Assembly (NCBI GenBank): GCA_009602735.1
Contig: WELA01001807.1
Span: 4,286 to 68,285 of the forward strand
Length of the DNA stretch: 64,000 bases
Origin: Mesotaenium endlicherianum
Lineage: Eukaryota > Streptophyta > Zygnematophyceae > Zygnematales > Mesotaeniaceae
Direction: 5' to 3'
Of the stretch, positions 1-11,962 are shown one piece after another. Numbering within the stretch: position 1 is the stretch's first letter; each line of letters opens with the position of its first letter. The translations under genes were made by a program, and so were the position numbers. Under the pieces are notes generated by a model. It searched no databases. It worked only from the letters and a program-made list of their open reading frames with translations, and was not told the origin of the DNA.

Positions 1-799
1 TTCAATAGAAACATTGCCCCCCCCCGGGCCCCCCGCCTTACCCTCCCACTCCTTCCCAGGCCATTTCCTTCCTGCTCTATCCTGCTTTGCATCTCTCCTT
101 CTCCCTCTTCCGCCCAAACCCCTTCCCAACCACTCGCTTGCCTACCCGCCAAACCTCCCCCTCCCCCCTTCCTTCCCTGTTTCCACAGCGAATCTAGTGC
201 CTCTTTAAGCCCGGCAAAAAGCCGTCTTCGTTCCCTTCTTCCAAGGTGAGCAGATGGCAGACAAAACGCTCACATCCACCACAAATCTTGAGTGATACAT
301 AGACATGGGATGAGATGGGTCGCCTCAGGGAATGCCAGGTGGCAGTGCAAGCCACTGGCAAGGCTGAAGGAAGAAGCCCCTCATTCACTCCTGACCGGTC
401 CCCAGCCAAAACGAGCTGCCGCCAGGGGCCACGGCGGGATGACGTTGTGGCGGCTAACAGGTCAACGTTGGTCACACGGACGGGGGTGGATCATGAAGAA
501 GTCCGCCTCAGCAGGTGCAATGGCCAGCAGCGTGGTGCAGAGTGCAACCCCCCCTCACCCCCCCACCCAAATGGGGCTTGCCTCCCTCCCTCCCGGGCCT
601 GAGCCCAGAAAGTGCCCGATCTCATAAGAGCTTGCTCCTCCTCTCCAATGTCCTACATAAGCTTGGTGGGTTCCACAATAAAAGAGAATAGGTGGAGGAG
701 GGGGGGCGGGGAGAGGAGTGGAGGGAGGGAGGCCCATGGGGGACGGTGGTGCTTCCTTCTGCACCGCAAGAGAAGGTGAGGGATGCTGGTGTGCTGCAC
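1..799. other. Left edge, no secure gene; possible 3' part of RPN13
   Basis: C-rich stretches (1-180, 545-600) and G-rich runs (690-735) on the plus strand. The minus strand should carry the last RPN13 exons if they are in the window, but I found no segment resembling the second half of DEUBAD. It may be intron or 3' untranslated sequence. Confidence 0.4.
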
Positions 800-3700
800 C
801 TCGGGCAGGTGGGGCGCGAGGCGCTGCTGCACGTCGGCGCTCTGCAGCAGCGGCAGCATCACCTCCGGCCGCAGCACCTGCCCCAAACTGGCCTCGGGCG
901 CCGCTGCCGCCGCTGCGCCTCGCATGCCTGCTGCCATACCTGCTGCCATGCCTGCTGCCAGGCCCGATAGGTCACCTGCTCAGGCCACAGGAAGAGAGTT
1001 ACCACTGCTCTCCAGAGGGTGGACGACGTGAGAACCCACCACAGGTGCATACCTCCCCCTAGTCGTATCATGCTTCTAATTGGTATGGATGGGGGGCAGC
1101 CAGCCATCGTTCCTTATTTGCCAAGCTATTGCATCAGAACAGCATCGACATGAACCGTGCTGACCACGCGGCTCCTCTCGATACAAATGGGGCCAAGGCT
1201 TGTGTGAGGTTTCGGGATCGGCATGCATGAAGTGGAAGCACCACACTGCTGGCTATGCCCATCTGCCGCTGTCCTCCTGTACAGGCACTGTGGAGCCAGG
1301 CTGTCCCTTTGATGCTCTCTCGAACACGCGCATGCGCACATGCACCTTACCCTCCCGCAATCAGTCAACAACAGAGGCAGCGCAAAGGGCACAACCCCTA
1401 CACCGGAGAACTGGCCTTCCCCACCAAAGGAACATCTCGCACGCTTTTTGTGATTGCAAAAGAAGGACCAGGAGCAGCAGCAGCAGTACCAACAGATGGG
1501 GGCTGAGCTGGCGGGTGTCCCAGATTGAGCATGATCTGCTGCAATGTCGACAGCTGTATCGGGCCGCCGTGCCGTCGCTGCTGCTGCTGCTGCTGGTAAT
1601 GGGCCTGCCCAGCTGCGGCACCACCTGCTGCTGCTGCTGGCCCCTGCCCCGAGCTGTGCGCTTCTTCCAGACCAGGTGTACTGCGCAGACACACCCTCAT
1701 CCACACAGATCTCCTCAGGACGCCCGCCAGTACATTCCAACGGTGACCGCAAGGCACCTCTCTACACATGTCAACTCCTAAGGAGTCCTACTTGAACCCT
1801 TTTCACAATCAACACCCTAAGCCCTCCACCCTCAACTCTCAGCCCTCAACCAGGGCAGTGACATCGGCTCTTCCAACAGAACAGGGAAGGAGCTGCGTGA
1901 ACGAAGAAGACAGACCACACATCGCCCGCCCTGTCATGCTCATCCGATGCTGCGGGGAAGTCTTTGTGACTAGCCCTCGAGCCCTGTCTCCCCTCGGCAA
2001 GAGACAGCCCACCCCCTCTGCGCACGTGCCCCGTCCGCAGTCTCCCTGGCAAGTAGCAAATAGTCCCACGGGCGTCCTGGAGCCTTGAGCTGCGGAGGAG
2101 GGAGCAGAGTGTGCCATGGCCCGCCGGATGTCAGAGGAGCTCCACACTGGTGGACTTCGGGCGACATGTCTCTCGCACATACGCCCTGCTCTGGCCAATC
2201 TATGGCGAGGAGGAGAAGGCAGGGTGCGGCTGCCACCGCCAGCCAGCAGGAGAAATGTGGTGGCACTGGAGAAGGTGAAAAGGCGTAGGCAATGACCTTG
2301 AGCGATGACCAGAGGCGTCAGCGCCAGCAGAATCCTCCTCCTCCTCCTCCTCCTCCTCCATGGCTTGAGGCTCTCCTTCCACCTCTTCTTGATCCTCCTC
2401 CTCTTCCTCCCCCTCTGTCTCCTCAGTCTCCCCCTCCTCCTCCTCCTCCTCCTCCTCCCCCTCCTCCTCACCCTGCCTGTGCCCCTGCCCCTCTCCTTCC
2501 ATCTCCATCTCGTCCAAATCGTGGGCTGGCTCAGGCACGACACAGCCACGCTTGTCCAGAGCAATGAGACGTACAGAAAGAGTGACAGATAGACAGGATA
2601 GACAGGACAGGGAAAAATCGAGCCACCAAGCATGCAACGACAAGTGCTGGGAGGCAGACAGTTGGCAGAGAGCGTGAGCCACTCGGCACCCTCCTAGCAC
2701 AGCTACCACAGCACCCTGAGAGCCTCGTGCTATTGGAAAGCCAGACATGGAGGACATGGATGATAAACAAGCTCTTCTATCTGACAACCGTGTGCAGTGA
2801 TTGGCTGCACTCTGGAAAGCTGGCAAGTATTCTCACACACGCACACAACAAGACTGCAGGAGGTGGAAGGAAACGTGAATAGCCAGCACTCACGGCCGGC
2901 GAGGAGAGTCCTCATGGCGGCACAGTGTTTCTCATCGTCGGCCGCGTTGGGCTCCTGTCAGACACGATGAGCACGAGCAGAGCAGTTTATAGCCCCCCTT
3001 CTATGAAGAGGCGCAGCCGAGGCAACAGCAGCAGCCACGTCAGGAGCTTCCATTGGGTCATGGCACCAAAAGACAGAAGAGGGAGAGGGGGGGAGAAATA
3101 GGGAAAGGGGAGAGGGGGAGAGGGAGAGCGAGAGGGAGAGGGAGAGAGGGAGAGGGAGAGGGAGAGGGAGAGGGAAGGGAGAAGGGAGAGGGAAGAAGGT
3201 AGAGAAGGAGGGAGGCTCTCTCAGTCATGTCACACACGCCACCTCAACCTCCTGCTGTTCTTTGCACACTTCTGTCGTGCTAGGCATCCTCTGTGGTCAA
3301 TTCAGACGGCATTGCCTGCAATAGTCACGCCCCCTTTTCACCCCCACACTAGTACGCATGTGCAAGGATGACCATAATCAGTGATTACTTCACAAGTCAA
3401 GTTGCATGCCAAGGCACTAACGTGGACCAGCAGTGCGCATGCCGCTCGTCACAGTACTTCTGACAGTACTTCTGACAGTACTTCCGACAATACTTCGGAA
3501 CGGGTGGAAATTGAGGGACGAGGTTACGACCAATCAATTGACTGACATGCCACAACTCCTTCCTGGCGGATGTCCCTCAAGCTGGAAGCAGAAGGTTCTG
3601 GAGGCATAACACAACCATCATGTGATGCCAGCTGAGGGCTACAGAGGGTGACCAAAGTCGTCACTGCTTGTGATAGCACAAGCTGCAAGCCCGATAAAGG

Positions 3701-4627
3701 CACGCTGGCTGTGGCGCCCTCAAGCAGCAGGAGAAAGCAGCAAGAGGGCAGCTCCCTGGTTCCACAGGGCCTTGCTAACCCCCTCCGGGAGCAAGTGCAG
3801 GTAGACCAGACCTGCATCCAGAAGAAGAACTTCTTGGTGTCGTTTTTGAAGCGCAGCATGTACACGCGCCCACTTGACTGCTCAACCTGCTCCCATTGAA
3901 GATAGCAACTGCCAGTTGTCAGCCATCTAGGGGGCAGCATGCAGCAAGTGCTAAGGTCACCCTGCAAGAGCTTCGAGGAGAAATTGCGAACGGCCAGCAC
4001 TCATTTGTGGATGAAAGGATGAAGTTGCAGATATCCAGTATATGAACATCATGGGAACAAAATCCCCTATGACAACGTGCATGGGGGGAAGCTCATACAT
4101 GTTCTCGCTCATACAGCAAATCTGGCTGCACAGAACATGCAGTCGTAGTAACTAAACAAGAAATAAGACGCCATGCCAAAGTGCTTTGATCACAACTCCT
4201 TCTAGAAGATGATCACCTTTTCAAACACGGCTTCCCCCTCATATAGAATCTGTGCCAAGTCTACCATCCTCGTTGTTCGGTCAATCCACAAAAGGTAACG
4301 CTCTTGGCTCTCTTGGCTCTGCACCAGATAGAGACAGAAAGTTTCAAACTATTTTTCAAGTGACTTCAGGTATAGACGGGAAGTTTTGACAAGCCCCATC
4401 TTAGCTCAAAAGAATGGACATCACGTGCTACGACCACGGGGACAAAAGACTTTGCAAGCTATCAAGTGCTAACTTTACGTGACAGCTGTCTGTATCCGCG
4501 CAAAAGCTTGTGAATGACTTTACGTTCCTACCTCGACAATCTTTATATTCCCTTTCCTGGTATCCGGCCGAACTGTGGTTCCCTCCACAATCATCATGCC
4601 AGCCCGGAACTCATGTTTCACAATGGC
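800..4627 (-). CDS. RPN13: 26S proteasome ubiquitin receptor RPN13/ADRM1 (partial, multi-exon)
   Basis: RPN13 sits on RPN2 in the 19S particle, binds ubiquitin through its Pru domain and recruits the deubiquitinase UCH37 through DEUBAD. Four Pru exons close in phase: 4627-4532 (FRAGMMIVEGTTVRPDTRKG), 4318-4217 (WIDRTTRMVD, then EAVFEK), 3886-3812 (VEQSSGRVYMLRF, then FFFWMQ) and 2954-2894 (EPNAADDEKHC, donor GTGAGT). The next acceptor at 2820 joins in phase to a frame that runs into a Glu-rich tract (about 2550-2330). Then come the linker PIQLSTLQQIMLNLG (about 1690-1500, with a poly-Gln run) and the first half of DEUBAD, VLRPEVMLPLLQSADVQQRL and APHLPE (about 980-800). I could not find the first coding exon (the start Met lies upstream of 4627) or the rest of DEUBAD (QFGL part), which may lie beyond the left edge. 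Exon ends between 2819 and 800 are provisional. Confidence 0.9.
2332..2470. repeat. CTC/GAG trinucleotide repeats coding a Glu-rich tract
   Basis: Two interrupted runs of CTC on the plus strand (about 2335-2360 and 2420-2470). Read on the minus strand in the frame of the RPN13 exon starting at 2819 they give long runs of Glu. The same frame stays open from about 2826 to 2200. Confidence 0.8.
3080..3214. repeat. GGGAGA-type microsatellite
   Basis: Purine-only tract made of GAGAGG/GGGAGA units with small interruptions. It lies in the RPN13 intron between the exons ending at 3812 and starting at 2954. On the coding strand it is a pyrimidine tract (CTCTCC)n. Confidence 0.9.
3451..3498. repeat. 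12-bp tandem repeat, four units
   Basis: Four adjacent 12-base units: acagtacttctg twice, then acagtacttccg and acaatacttcgg. The first two are identical and the last two diverge. It lies in the same RPN13 intron as the GA-rich microsatellite. Confidence 0.9.
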
Positions 4628-6477
4628 CTGCCAGAAATATGAACAGCACAAAGAGACATGATATTTCATCGATCAGAACGCGACACGTCAGACTGTCAGA
4701 CGCGAGATAACAAGCGGATCCTAAACAGTTACAGCTACTTTTACAATGATCAAAGAGAAGACCACAGGAGGCCCACAGACTGCAAATCTATCTGTATTGA
4801 GCCTTACAGCATGTGTAGTGCGCGTTACAACATAAGCCATCTTTCGATTATGACAAGTCTATTTCCAGAGTAGAGATGAGACTTCAATAATCCTCAAGAG
4901 GCAATACCCCAGCAACTACAACGAAGGGATACATATGATTCTTTTCAATACACTAAGAAGCATATATCCTATTTCGCTTCGGTGCGTAGAGACGGTTGTA
5001 ACTAATACGGTCACAAGTATGCTGGAAGAATACTTCTGAGGCGAGGCTCGAGTGTGCTGCTAAGATTAATTACAACATCGAACATGAATGACATTGAGCT
5101 TCGCTGCCATCTGCATGTCTGTCTGTGATTTGCATGATTCCTGAAACTTGCATGCCACTAATGTTATATTCCACCAAGTCCGCAAAAATTGCTTTCAACC
5201 GTTTTCACGCGTGTTTTCTCATTCAAGACAGCGATCTCGCGCGATACCCTTCCTCACCGACCGTCGCCGACAATTGCCTGCCCCTCACCCTTCGAAAAAA
5301 ATATCGCCACCATGGCTACACATGGATTTTTAACATGAAGAACATGATAGCAACATGACAGAACTTCAACACGACGGGCAAATCTGAGATTATAAAGCAC
5401 ACTTCGTCTTGAACCTTCCATTAGGAAAGCCCCAGCCGTTCACTTTAAAAGCGCGACTGTAATTAAATCACGGCCCCCCTCACAAACGGAAACTCTTATC
5501 AAGTATGAAGGCCTATTTGTGGTCGCTTGTAAGGCCCCCTCACATAAAGTTTTCGAGGGCGAAATCAGTAAGGGCGTCGAGCATGCGCGTTAGACTTTAT
5601 GGTCAAACGGAAGTACACTGTTAGGTCGTTCAACGTGTTTCAAGTAGTTCAATATCGTGCATGGAAAAAGATGGAGATGTTTCGACTGGGCCTGCGCCTT
5701 GCAAATTTGATGTGCACACATTAAATCTGTCAAACTCGTCAGACATCAAATTTGTTTGAAATCGATAGGTTGTTGTGTGGTGGAGTGACGTCTCACAAGC
5801 CATGCAGCAGGCTGCTAGCGGGTAGACGCGAGGAGATTAGGCATGGCGAGGAGAGGAGAGGGGAAAGGCAACGACGAGGATGGGTCGGCCCACGCGAGGC
5901 AAGTCATCTTTCGTCCCTCTAGTGCTTTTGGGCATTTATTATTCTGATGCAGGGTGACTTCGTGCTAGCCATGGCGAGCAAGGGTTTGTCTCGCATGGTC
6001 TCTTAAACATATTTTAATATAATTTGTTCATGTCCTAGTTTTAAAATACTCCCGTACAGCCTCTTTTGGCCGAATCATACGTATTGCAGTACTCCGTATC
6101 GTGATAATCCGTATTGGCGTGTAATGAGATTTTTGATTTATTTCCAATTTATAGTCGGTTTATCCACCGACACTCACGTATTTCGGCGTATTCCAACGTA
6201 CAAGTTTGACTTTCACGTACTATACGCACGACGAATCCGTACACACGTATGCGCCGTATCCGAATTTCAAAACTAGGGTTCATGTTGACATGCTACGTCG
6301 ACTTGTTTGGATGTTTGAATTTGTCGTTCTTTCGAGGCACTTTGTAACTGGAAGTTGGCGGCCCTCTTACGGATTCAATTTAACGTAGAAAAGGGCATCA
6401 AAGACAAATATGAGGAGTATACAAATACATACCACCCATTAGTGTCTCTAGTACATATAAGATTTTGTTGGCTCTAG
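4628..6477. other. Upstream of RPN13, no secure gene
   Basis: Should hold the RPN13 promoter and first exon on the minus strand. Several short ATG-plus-donor candidates exist (near 4940, 5110 and 5310), but none has a recognisable sequence or clearly correct phase, so none is called. About 5531-5600 resembles the right end of the M-repeat in reverse. 6000-6200 is AT-rich and rich in ACGTA/CGTAT words. Confidence 0.4.
5531..5600 (-). repeat. M-repeat terminal fragment
   Basis: Starts taaggccccctcac and contains gaaatcagtaaggg, matching in reverse the right end of the repeat copies at 39.6 and 53.1 kb (gctcacacgagcg, then ctgatttccccctcac, then gcgcctta). Short and diverged. Confidence 0.45.
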
Positions 6478-6588
6478 TAAGGTGCCTCTCATGTAATCCT
6501 TGAAAGGAGAAAATCAGTAAGGGGCGTCGCTCGTGTGAGCTTTGGCTTGTACATATGTTGGAACTTGTATGTGCACGTATGCCACCTG
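6478..6588 (-). repeat. M-repeat copy 4, right-terminal part (split by element A)
   Basis: Reverse-oriented right end of the M-repeat, with taaggtgcc at its tip and the conserved core gctcacacgagcg in reverse. The copy resumes at 12714 on the far side of element A. The two halves align end to end with the unbroken copy at 52535-53133. Confidence 0.75.
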
Positions 6589-7332
6589 TGTAAGGTCATA
6601 GGTTTAAAAGGTGCATTTTTGAGTTTCATGAAAGTATGTTTTGCCTGTATAGAAGTGCATTTTTGTGATCATATTGATATAAAGTTCATCGAATTTAATT
6701 GATTATTGAGAGAGTTATGGATTTCCGAAGTTTAATTAGTTTTGAGGTCGGTTGACGACTGTCCTTAATTCGCGGTGAGCGCGACCGTCGGATTGACCGA
6801 CAACTTCGAGCGATCTGGCCCGTTAGAGTGAATTCGAACCTTCACGAAGTTCGGCTGACGCGGAGTGCCGACTAGGTCGATTTACCTAGAAGTTTCGGAT
6901 TAGCTTAGCGCGCCTAAGTTAGTATATTCTAGATATTTCGATGCATGCATGTGGACGTCAAATCGGCCCGACACGTCAGATGAGATTGATCTGGCTTTCT
7001 CACGAATATTTTGGAAGGGACGATTTGACAAACACTTGGGAAAATCCGTTGCGAAGCGGCCCTCCCGCCTAGGGGCGAGCAGCCGTCGTATATAACTACA
7101 AATAGACATAACTACATTTCTTATCAGTTTTCACTTCTGTAAATTTCTATGGGTTTGTAATGACAAGGCCTTTCATCCTAGTTCATTTGTGAGCAGTTTC
7201 TTGCTACTCAAAATGTTGAGTAATTTTCCTACGCTTTTTTAGTGATATGCGGCTGCACTCTTTAGTATGATTGCAACTAGTTCTTTTCCTCGTGAGTCAC
7301 TACGCTTCCACTAGGGCACTCTGCCCCTTTCA
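6589..7332 (+). repeat. 5' LTR of element A
   Basis: 744 bp, starts TGTAAGGTCATAGG and ends CTGCCCCTTTCA (TG...CA). The same family recurs at 11963-12713, 22283-23034 (minus), 26768-27522 (minus), 34474-35223 and 61289-62031 (minus). Confidence 0.93.
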
Positions 7333-7334
7333 TC

Positions 7335-7346
7335 TGGTATCGGAGC
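7335..7346 (+). promoter_or_regulatory. Primer binding site of element A
   Basis: tggtatcggagc two bases after the LTR. It matches, with one difference, the TGGTATCAGAGC site complementary to the 3' end of plant initiator tRNA-Met. Confidence 0.85.
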
Positions 7347-7369
7347 CGGGCTAGTTTGCATAATATATT

Positions 7370-8400
7370 ATGGAGTCGCAGCCGGCAGCTGGAGGAGGCG
7401 AACATGTCGAGCATGTTGAGCATGCGGGGCAGCAGGCAGCACCAACGATGACCAGAGAGCAACAAGAAATGCAGGCGATGCTGAGGCAAATGGCAAATAC
7501 AATTGGAGGAGAAGTCTACACTCAGTTTCAACAAAATATGTGCACGGAGGTAGAGTGAATGGTGCGAGTTGTTATGGGGAACGCCGCTTCAACGGGTTCG
7601 GCACCTGCACCTGTTGTACCACCAATTCATGTTAACCCAGTGGTGCAACCAATTATTCCACCCGCATCGGGAGTGCGTGCGCCTAAGCTTGAAGTGTATA
7701 CTGGAGAGCGTGGATCGCCGCCTATTCATCAATGGATTTTGGGAGTGAAGAAGTTTATGGAGTACTCTGCGCTCACGCCCGACAGGCAAGTCGCCTTTGT
7801 CATAACTTTGCTGCAGAAGAGTGCTGGAGCTTGGTATGAACGAGAAGAGCAGCTGTCTGGAGTTCCTGCTACTGTTGATCAGCTATTTGAAGGCTTGAAG
7901 AGGCAATTTCAACCTATTGCACCCGAGGCTACCGCTCGAGATCTATTGGTGCGCCTTCGTCAAGGAGGAAGCGTTCAAGAATATGCATTGCGCTTCAACG
8001 AGCTGGTGCTTCAATGTCCATCCATGCACGAGTCGGAGATGATGGACAAGTTCAAGCGGGGACTAAAGCCAACTGTGGCGATGGAAGTGGCACTCAAGGA
8101 CCCTACCAGTCTTAGAGAACTGATGGCATTGGCAACAAGGGTCGACGCTGTGGAGTATAGTTAGAGGCAGTGGGACAGCCACAACTTTGGAGGATATCGA
8201 CACATTGGATCTCAAGCGCCAAGCACGAGTGTTCAAGGTCCAGTACCTCTGGAATTGGGACTTATTCAGTACCAGCGCAGGCAGCAGAATTTTAAGCTGA
8301 GAGGACCCTGCTATGATTGTGGCAAGCTTGGACATCTGGCTCGAGACTGTCATGTGAAGGCGAAGCCTCAACAGCAGGAAAAAGGAGGACGCCAGTAAGT
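7370..8400 (+). pseudogene. gag region of element A
   Basis: Gag-type matrix/capsid segment (AGAWYEREEQLSG, LFEGLKRQFQP, then LRQGGSVQEYALRFNELVLQ) followed by a CCHC zinc knuckle (CYDCGKLGHLARDC) near 8310-8352. Element B carries a close relative. Part of a fossil. Confidence 0.85.
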
Positions 8401-8469
8401 CGTTCTAGGGTGTCTACTGGCGTGAAGACGAGAACTCACAAGGAGCTTATCCCTGGGAGCCTGCCGAGA

Positions 8470-11400
8470 AGCAAAGGGCGAGACATTAATAAGCCTATTA
8501 TCGTGGAAGGAGTAGTCGACGGCAACAAGGCGCAGTGTATGGTCGACAGTGGCGCATGTGCAAATTTTGTGCACAAGAAGCTGTGAAAGAGTGGCGAATC
8601 CCTGTGCAGAAGCATTATGAGCCTAAGGAGGCAGTTTTGGCGAATGGGCAGAAACTCAAGGGTGGTGCACCTACGGAAGCTATTCATGTGGAAGTAGCGG
8701 GGCACCAGAGGAAGGAAGTTATGGAGCAGGCAGAGTTGGGTCACCATGAGGTGATATTGGGCCGACCATGGCTAAGAAAAGCCAATCCTCAAGTGTACTG
8801 GAGCACAAGACAAGTGAAGGTCCAAGGGCGTGATGGTCGAATGGAGACAGCGAAACAGGTGGAGGTAAATACGACCACAAGTAACTGTCTTCTGTCGAGC
8901 CTGCAAGTTAAGAAGCTATGCAGGGCGAATCAGGTGAAGGAGATGTACCTTGTTTTGGTGGCCCTGACCAGGTAATCAGATGGAGCAAGCGTGAATCCTA
9001 ACAGCCTGGGCGAATGTACATCGTCGGAGGCGCAAGTAGTGGTGTCTGATCTCCTTGCGCAGAAGGAGCAGAGCCCAACTGCTCAAGAGAAGAAGCCTGC
9101 TGAGATGCCTGCCCAAATTAAGGCGTTGTTGGAGGAGCTCAAGTGCGTTTTTCCTGAGGAGCTACTTGCAGGATTACCTCCACAGAGAGCTATGGAGCAC
9201 AAGGTTGAGTTGGAACCAGGGAGCAAGCCACCAGTGAGACCCGCCTATCGACAATCGTTTGCGGAGTTGGATGAGTTGAAGAAGCTGCTGACAGAGTTGT
9301 TGGAGAAGGGATTCATCCGACCCAGCGAGTCTCCATTTGCAGCGTCAGTCTTATTTGTGAAGAAGAAGGATGGGACTATGAGGATGTGTGTCGACTACCG
9401 GGCGTTGAACAAGGTCACCATCAAGAACAGGTACCCACTTCCACGAGTGGACGAGTTGATTGACAGGCTTGTCGGGGCAAAGTATTTCTCAAAGATCGAT
9501 CTAAGAAGTGGCTATCACCAGGTACGAATTGTGGAAGGAGACGTTCAGAAGAATGCTTTCAAGACTCGCTAAGGTTTATTTGAGATCACAGTCATGCCTT
9601 TTGGGTTGACTAATGCACCTGCTACATTTATCGGACTCATGAATAGTTTCTTCAGACCCTATTTGGACCAGTTTGTGGTGGTATTTTTGGACAACATCTT
9701 GATCTATTTGAAGACCTTGGAGGAGCATGTGGAGCATCTGAGGAAGGTGTTGGAGGTCTTCAGAGATCAGAAGCTGTATGGGAAGATGAGCAAGTGCGAC
9801 TTCTGTCTCAAGGAAGTCAAGTTTCTTAGACATATAGTGGGAGCTGAAGGAGTCAAGGTGGAGCAGAAAAAGGTGCAAGCAATCAGAGATTGGCCGATGC
9901 TCGCTGATATTTATCAACTCAGGAGTTTCCTTGGCATGGCGAATTATCATCGACGTTTCATTGAAGGATTTCCAAGGTGTGTGCACCGCTCACGGACATG
10001 TTGAAGAAGCAGGAGAAGTGGGTATGGGGTGACAAGGAGCAGCAAGCGTTCGAGAAGATTAAGGAGTTGTTGACACAGGCACCTGTGTTGGCAATTGCAA
10101 GTCCAGAGCTTCCTTTCACCATCATCACGGACGCATCAAACTTCACAGTGGGAGCCATTCTTCTCCAGGACCAGGGTAAAAGATTGCAACCTGTGGCATA
10201 CGAGAACAGTAAATTGAGTCCTGCTGAGCAGAATAATGCAGCACACGAGCGTGAGATGTTGGTTATTATCCAGGCTTTAAGGATTTGGCGATGTTATGTG
10301 GACGGCTGAAAGGTGTTCGTAAAGACCGACCACAAGAGCTTGGAAAAGTTTATGACGCAGCAAACATTGACACCAAGGCAGGCAAGGTGGATGGACTTTT
10401 TGCAACAGTTCAACCACAAGATTGAGTACTTATCTGGGAAGATCAACCCTGCAGATGCTTTATCCAGGAGGTGCGACCTTGCAGCTGTCTCAGTCATCAA
10501 GGAGAGTATGGACTTCAAGGAGAAGCTTCAGAGAGGTTATGAAGAGGACCCAGAGTGTCGACGGTGGAGCAGCTGAGTTCAACTTGAGTATGCAGAAGAA
10601 GGACGGCATATGGTATTATGGTGATTCCAAGAGAGTGGTGGTACCTGACATCAAGGAGCTACCCGACTTACTACTTGCGGAGCATCATGATTGCTTATAT
10701 GGTGGACACTTTGGAAATGAGAAGACGCCAAGCGTGCTGAAGCGGGAGTACTATTGGAGAAATATGGACAAGGACATCGAAGAGTGGATCAGGAGTTGCG
10801 ATGCGTGCCAGAGAAACAAGACACCAAATCAAAGGAAGGGAGGATCTTTGCAACCCCTGCCTATTCCAGGGTATCCTTGGGAGCAAATTGCTATGGACTT
10901 CATCACGTCGTTACCAGTGAGTGGTCAAGGGCACGATGCAGTATGGGTAGTGTCTGACAGACTCACCACGATGGCTCACTTCATTCCCATGAAGGAGACT
11001 TTTACGGCAGCGGATGTGGCACGATTATTCTTCGATCATGTTTTCAGGCTACATGGGTTGCCGAAGGTGATTGTTTCAGATCAGGATCCAAGGTTTACTA
11101 GCAACTTTTGGAGGTCATTGTTTACTTTGATAGAGACCAAGCTGAGTATGAGCACTTCCTATCATGCTCAGACAGACGGGCAGAGTGAGAGGCTCAACAG
11201 AACTCTGCAAGAGGTGCTCAGAAGTTTCACTATGGAGGACCCTTCAGAGTGGGACAAGAAACTGCCAGGGTTGGAGTTTGCCTACAACAACAGCATGCAG
11301 GGATCCACCAAGCAGTCACCATTCGCTATGGTTTATGGGAGAGAAGTATATCATCCAAGGAACATCTTGTTGGAGAAGGCCAAGGAGACTCAGGTTCCTA

Positions 11401-11950
11401 CTACACAAGCTTTTATGGAGCAGATGGCCAACACTTGGGATATGGCAAAGACGTGTATTCGAAAGGCACAGGAGGAACAGGTCAAGCATGCTAACAAGCA
11501 CAAGAGGGAAGTGACACGACAAAGTACTCTTGTCAACAGAGAACCTACCATTCACAGGCAAGAGGAAACTGCGGGCACGGTTTACAGGTCCCTTTGTGGT
11601 GCTCAAGCAGGTTAATCCAGTGACCTACAAGTTGGAACTTTCTTCAGGCTGGCGTATCCATGATGTGTTCCATGTCAATTGTTTGCGGCCATACGTTAAC
11701 CCAAATGAAGGACATCCAAGATAATTACCTACGCCGCCACCACCGGTCGAGATCGATGATGTATTGGAGTATGAAGTGGAGGCGATTGTCGGCGACCGAC
11801 GAGTCAAACGAGGTCAACAATTTGTCCAAGAGTATCTGGTCAAGTGGAAAGGCTACCATGCGGACGACAACACTTGGGAGCCAACTTGACTCATTGTAAG
11901 AGTAAGTTGAGGCGTTATCTGCAGAATGCGTTGAGGACGTCGCATCTTGA
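8470..11950 (+). pseudogene. pol region of element A (PR, RT, RNase H, INT, chromodomain)
   Basis: Protease-type MVDSG near 8540; reverse transcriptase about 9190-9990 ([44 protein letters not shown]); RNase H about 10080-10500 ([19 protein letters not shown]); integrase zinc finger and core about 10690-11250 (CDACQRNKT, VSDQDPRF, YHAQTDGQSERLNRTLQEVL); chromodomain about 11740-11900 (YLVKWKGYHADDNTWE). Broken throughout. Confidence 0.9.
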
Positions 11951-11962
11951 GGAGGGGGATGA
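11949..11962 (+). promoter_or_regulatory. Polypurine tract of element A
   Basis: gaggagggggatga directly before the 3' LTR. The reverse complement is at the matching place in element B (23035-23048). Confidence 0.8.

Noticed and set aside
1200-1800. Plus-strand open frames of about 190 codons
   Set aside because: They lie opposite the RPN13 linker exon (PIQLSTLQQIMLNLG), have low-complexity composition and show no recognisable domain.
2292-2592. Plus-strand Pro- or Leu-rich open frames
   Set aside because: They are the reverse of the CTC/GAG repeats. The minus strand is in phase with RPN13 and is the better reading.
3451-3498. CRISPR-like array
   Set aside because: The units are 12 bases with no spacers, inside a eukaryotic intron; it is a simple tandem repeat.
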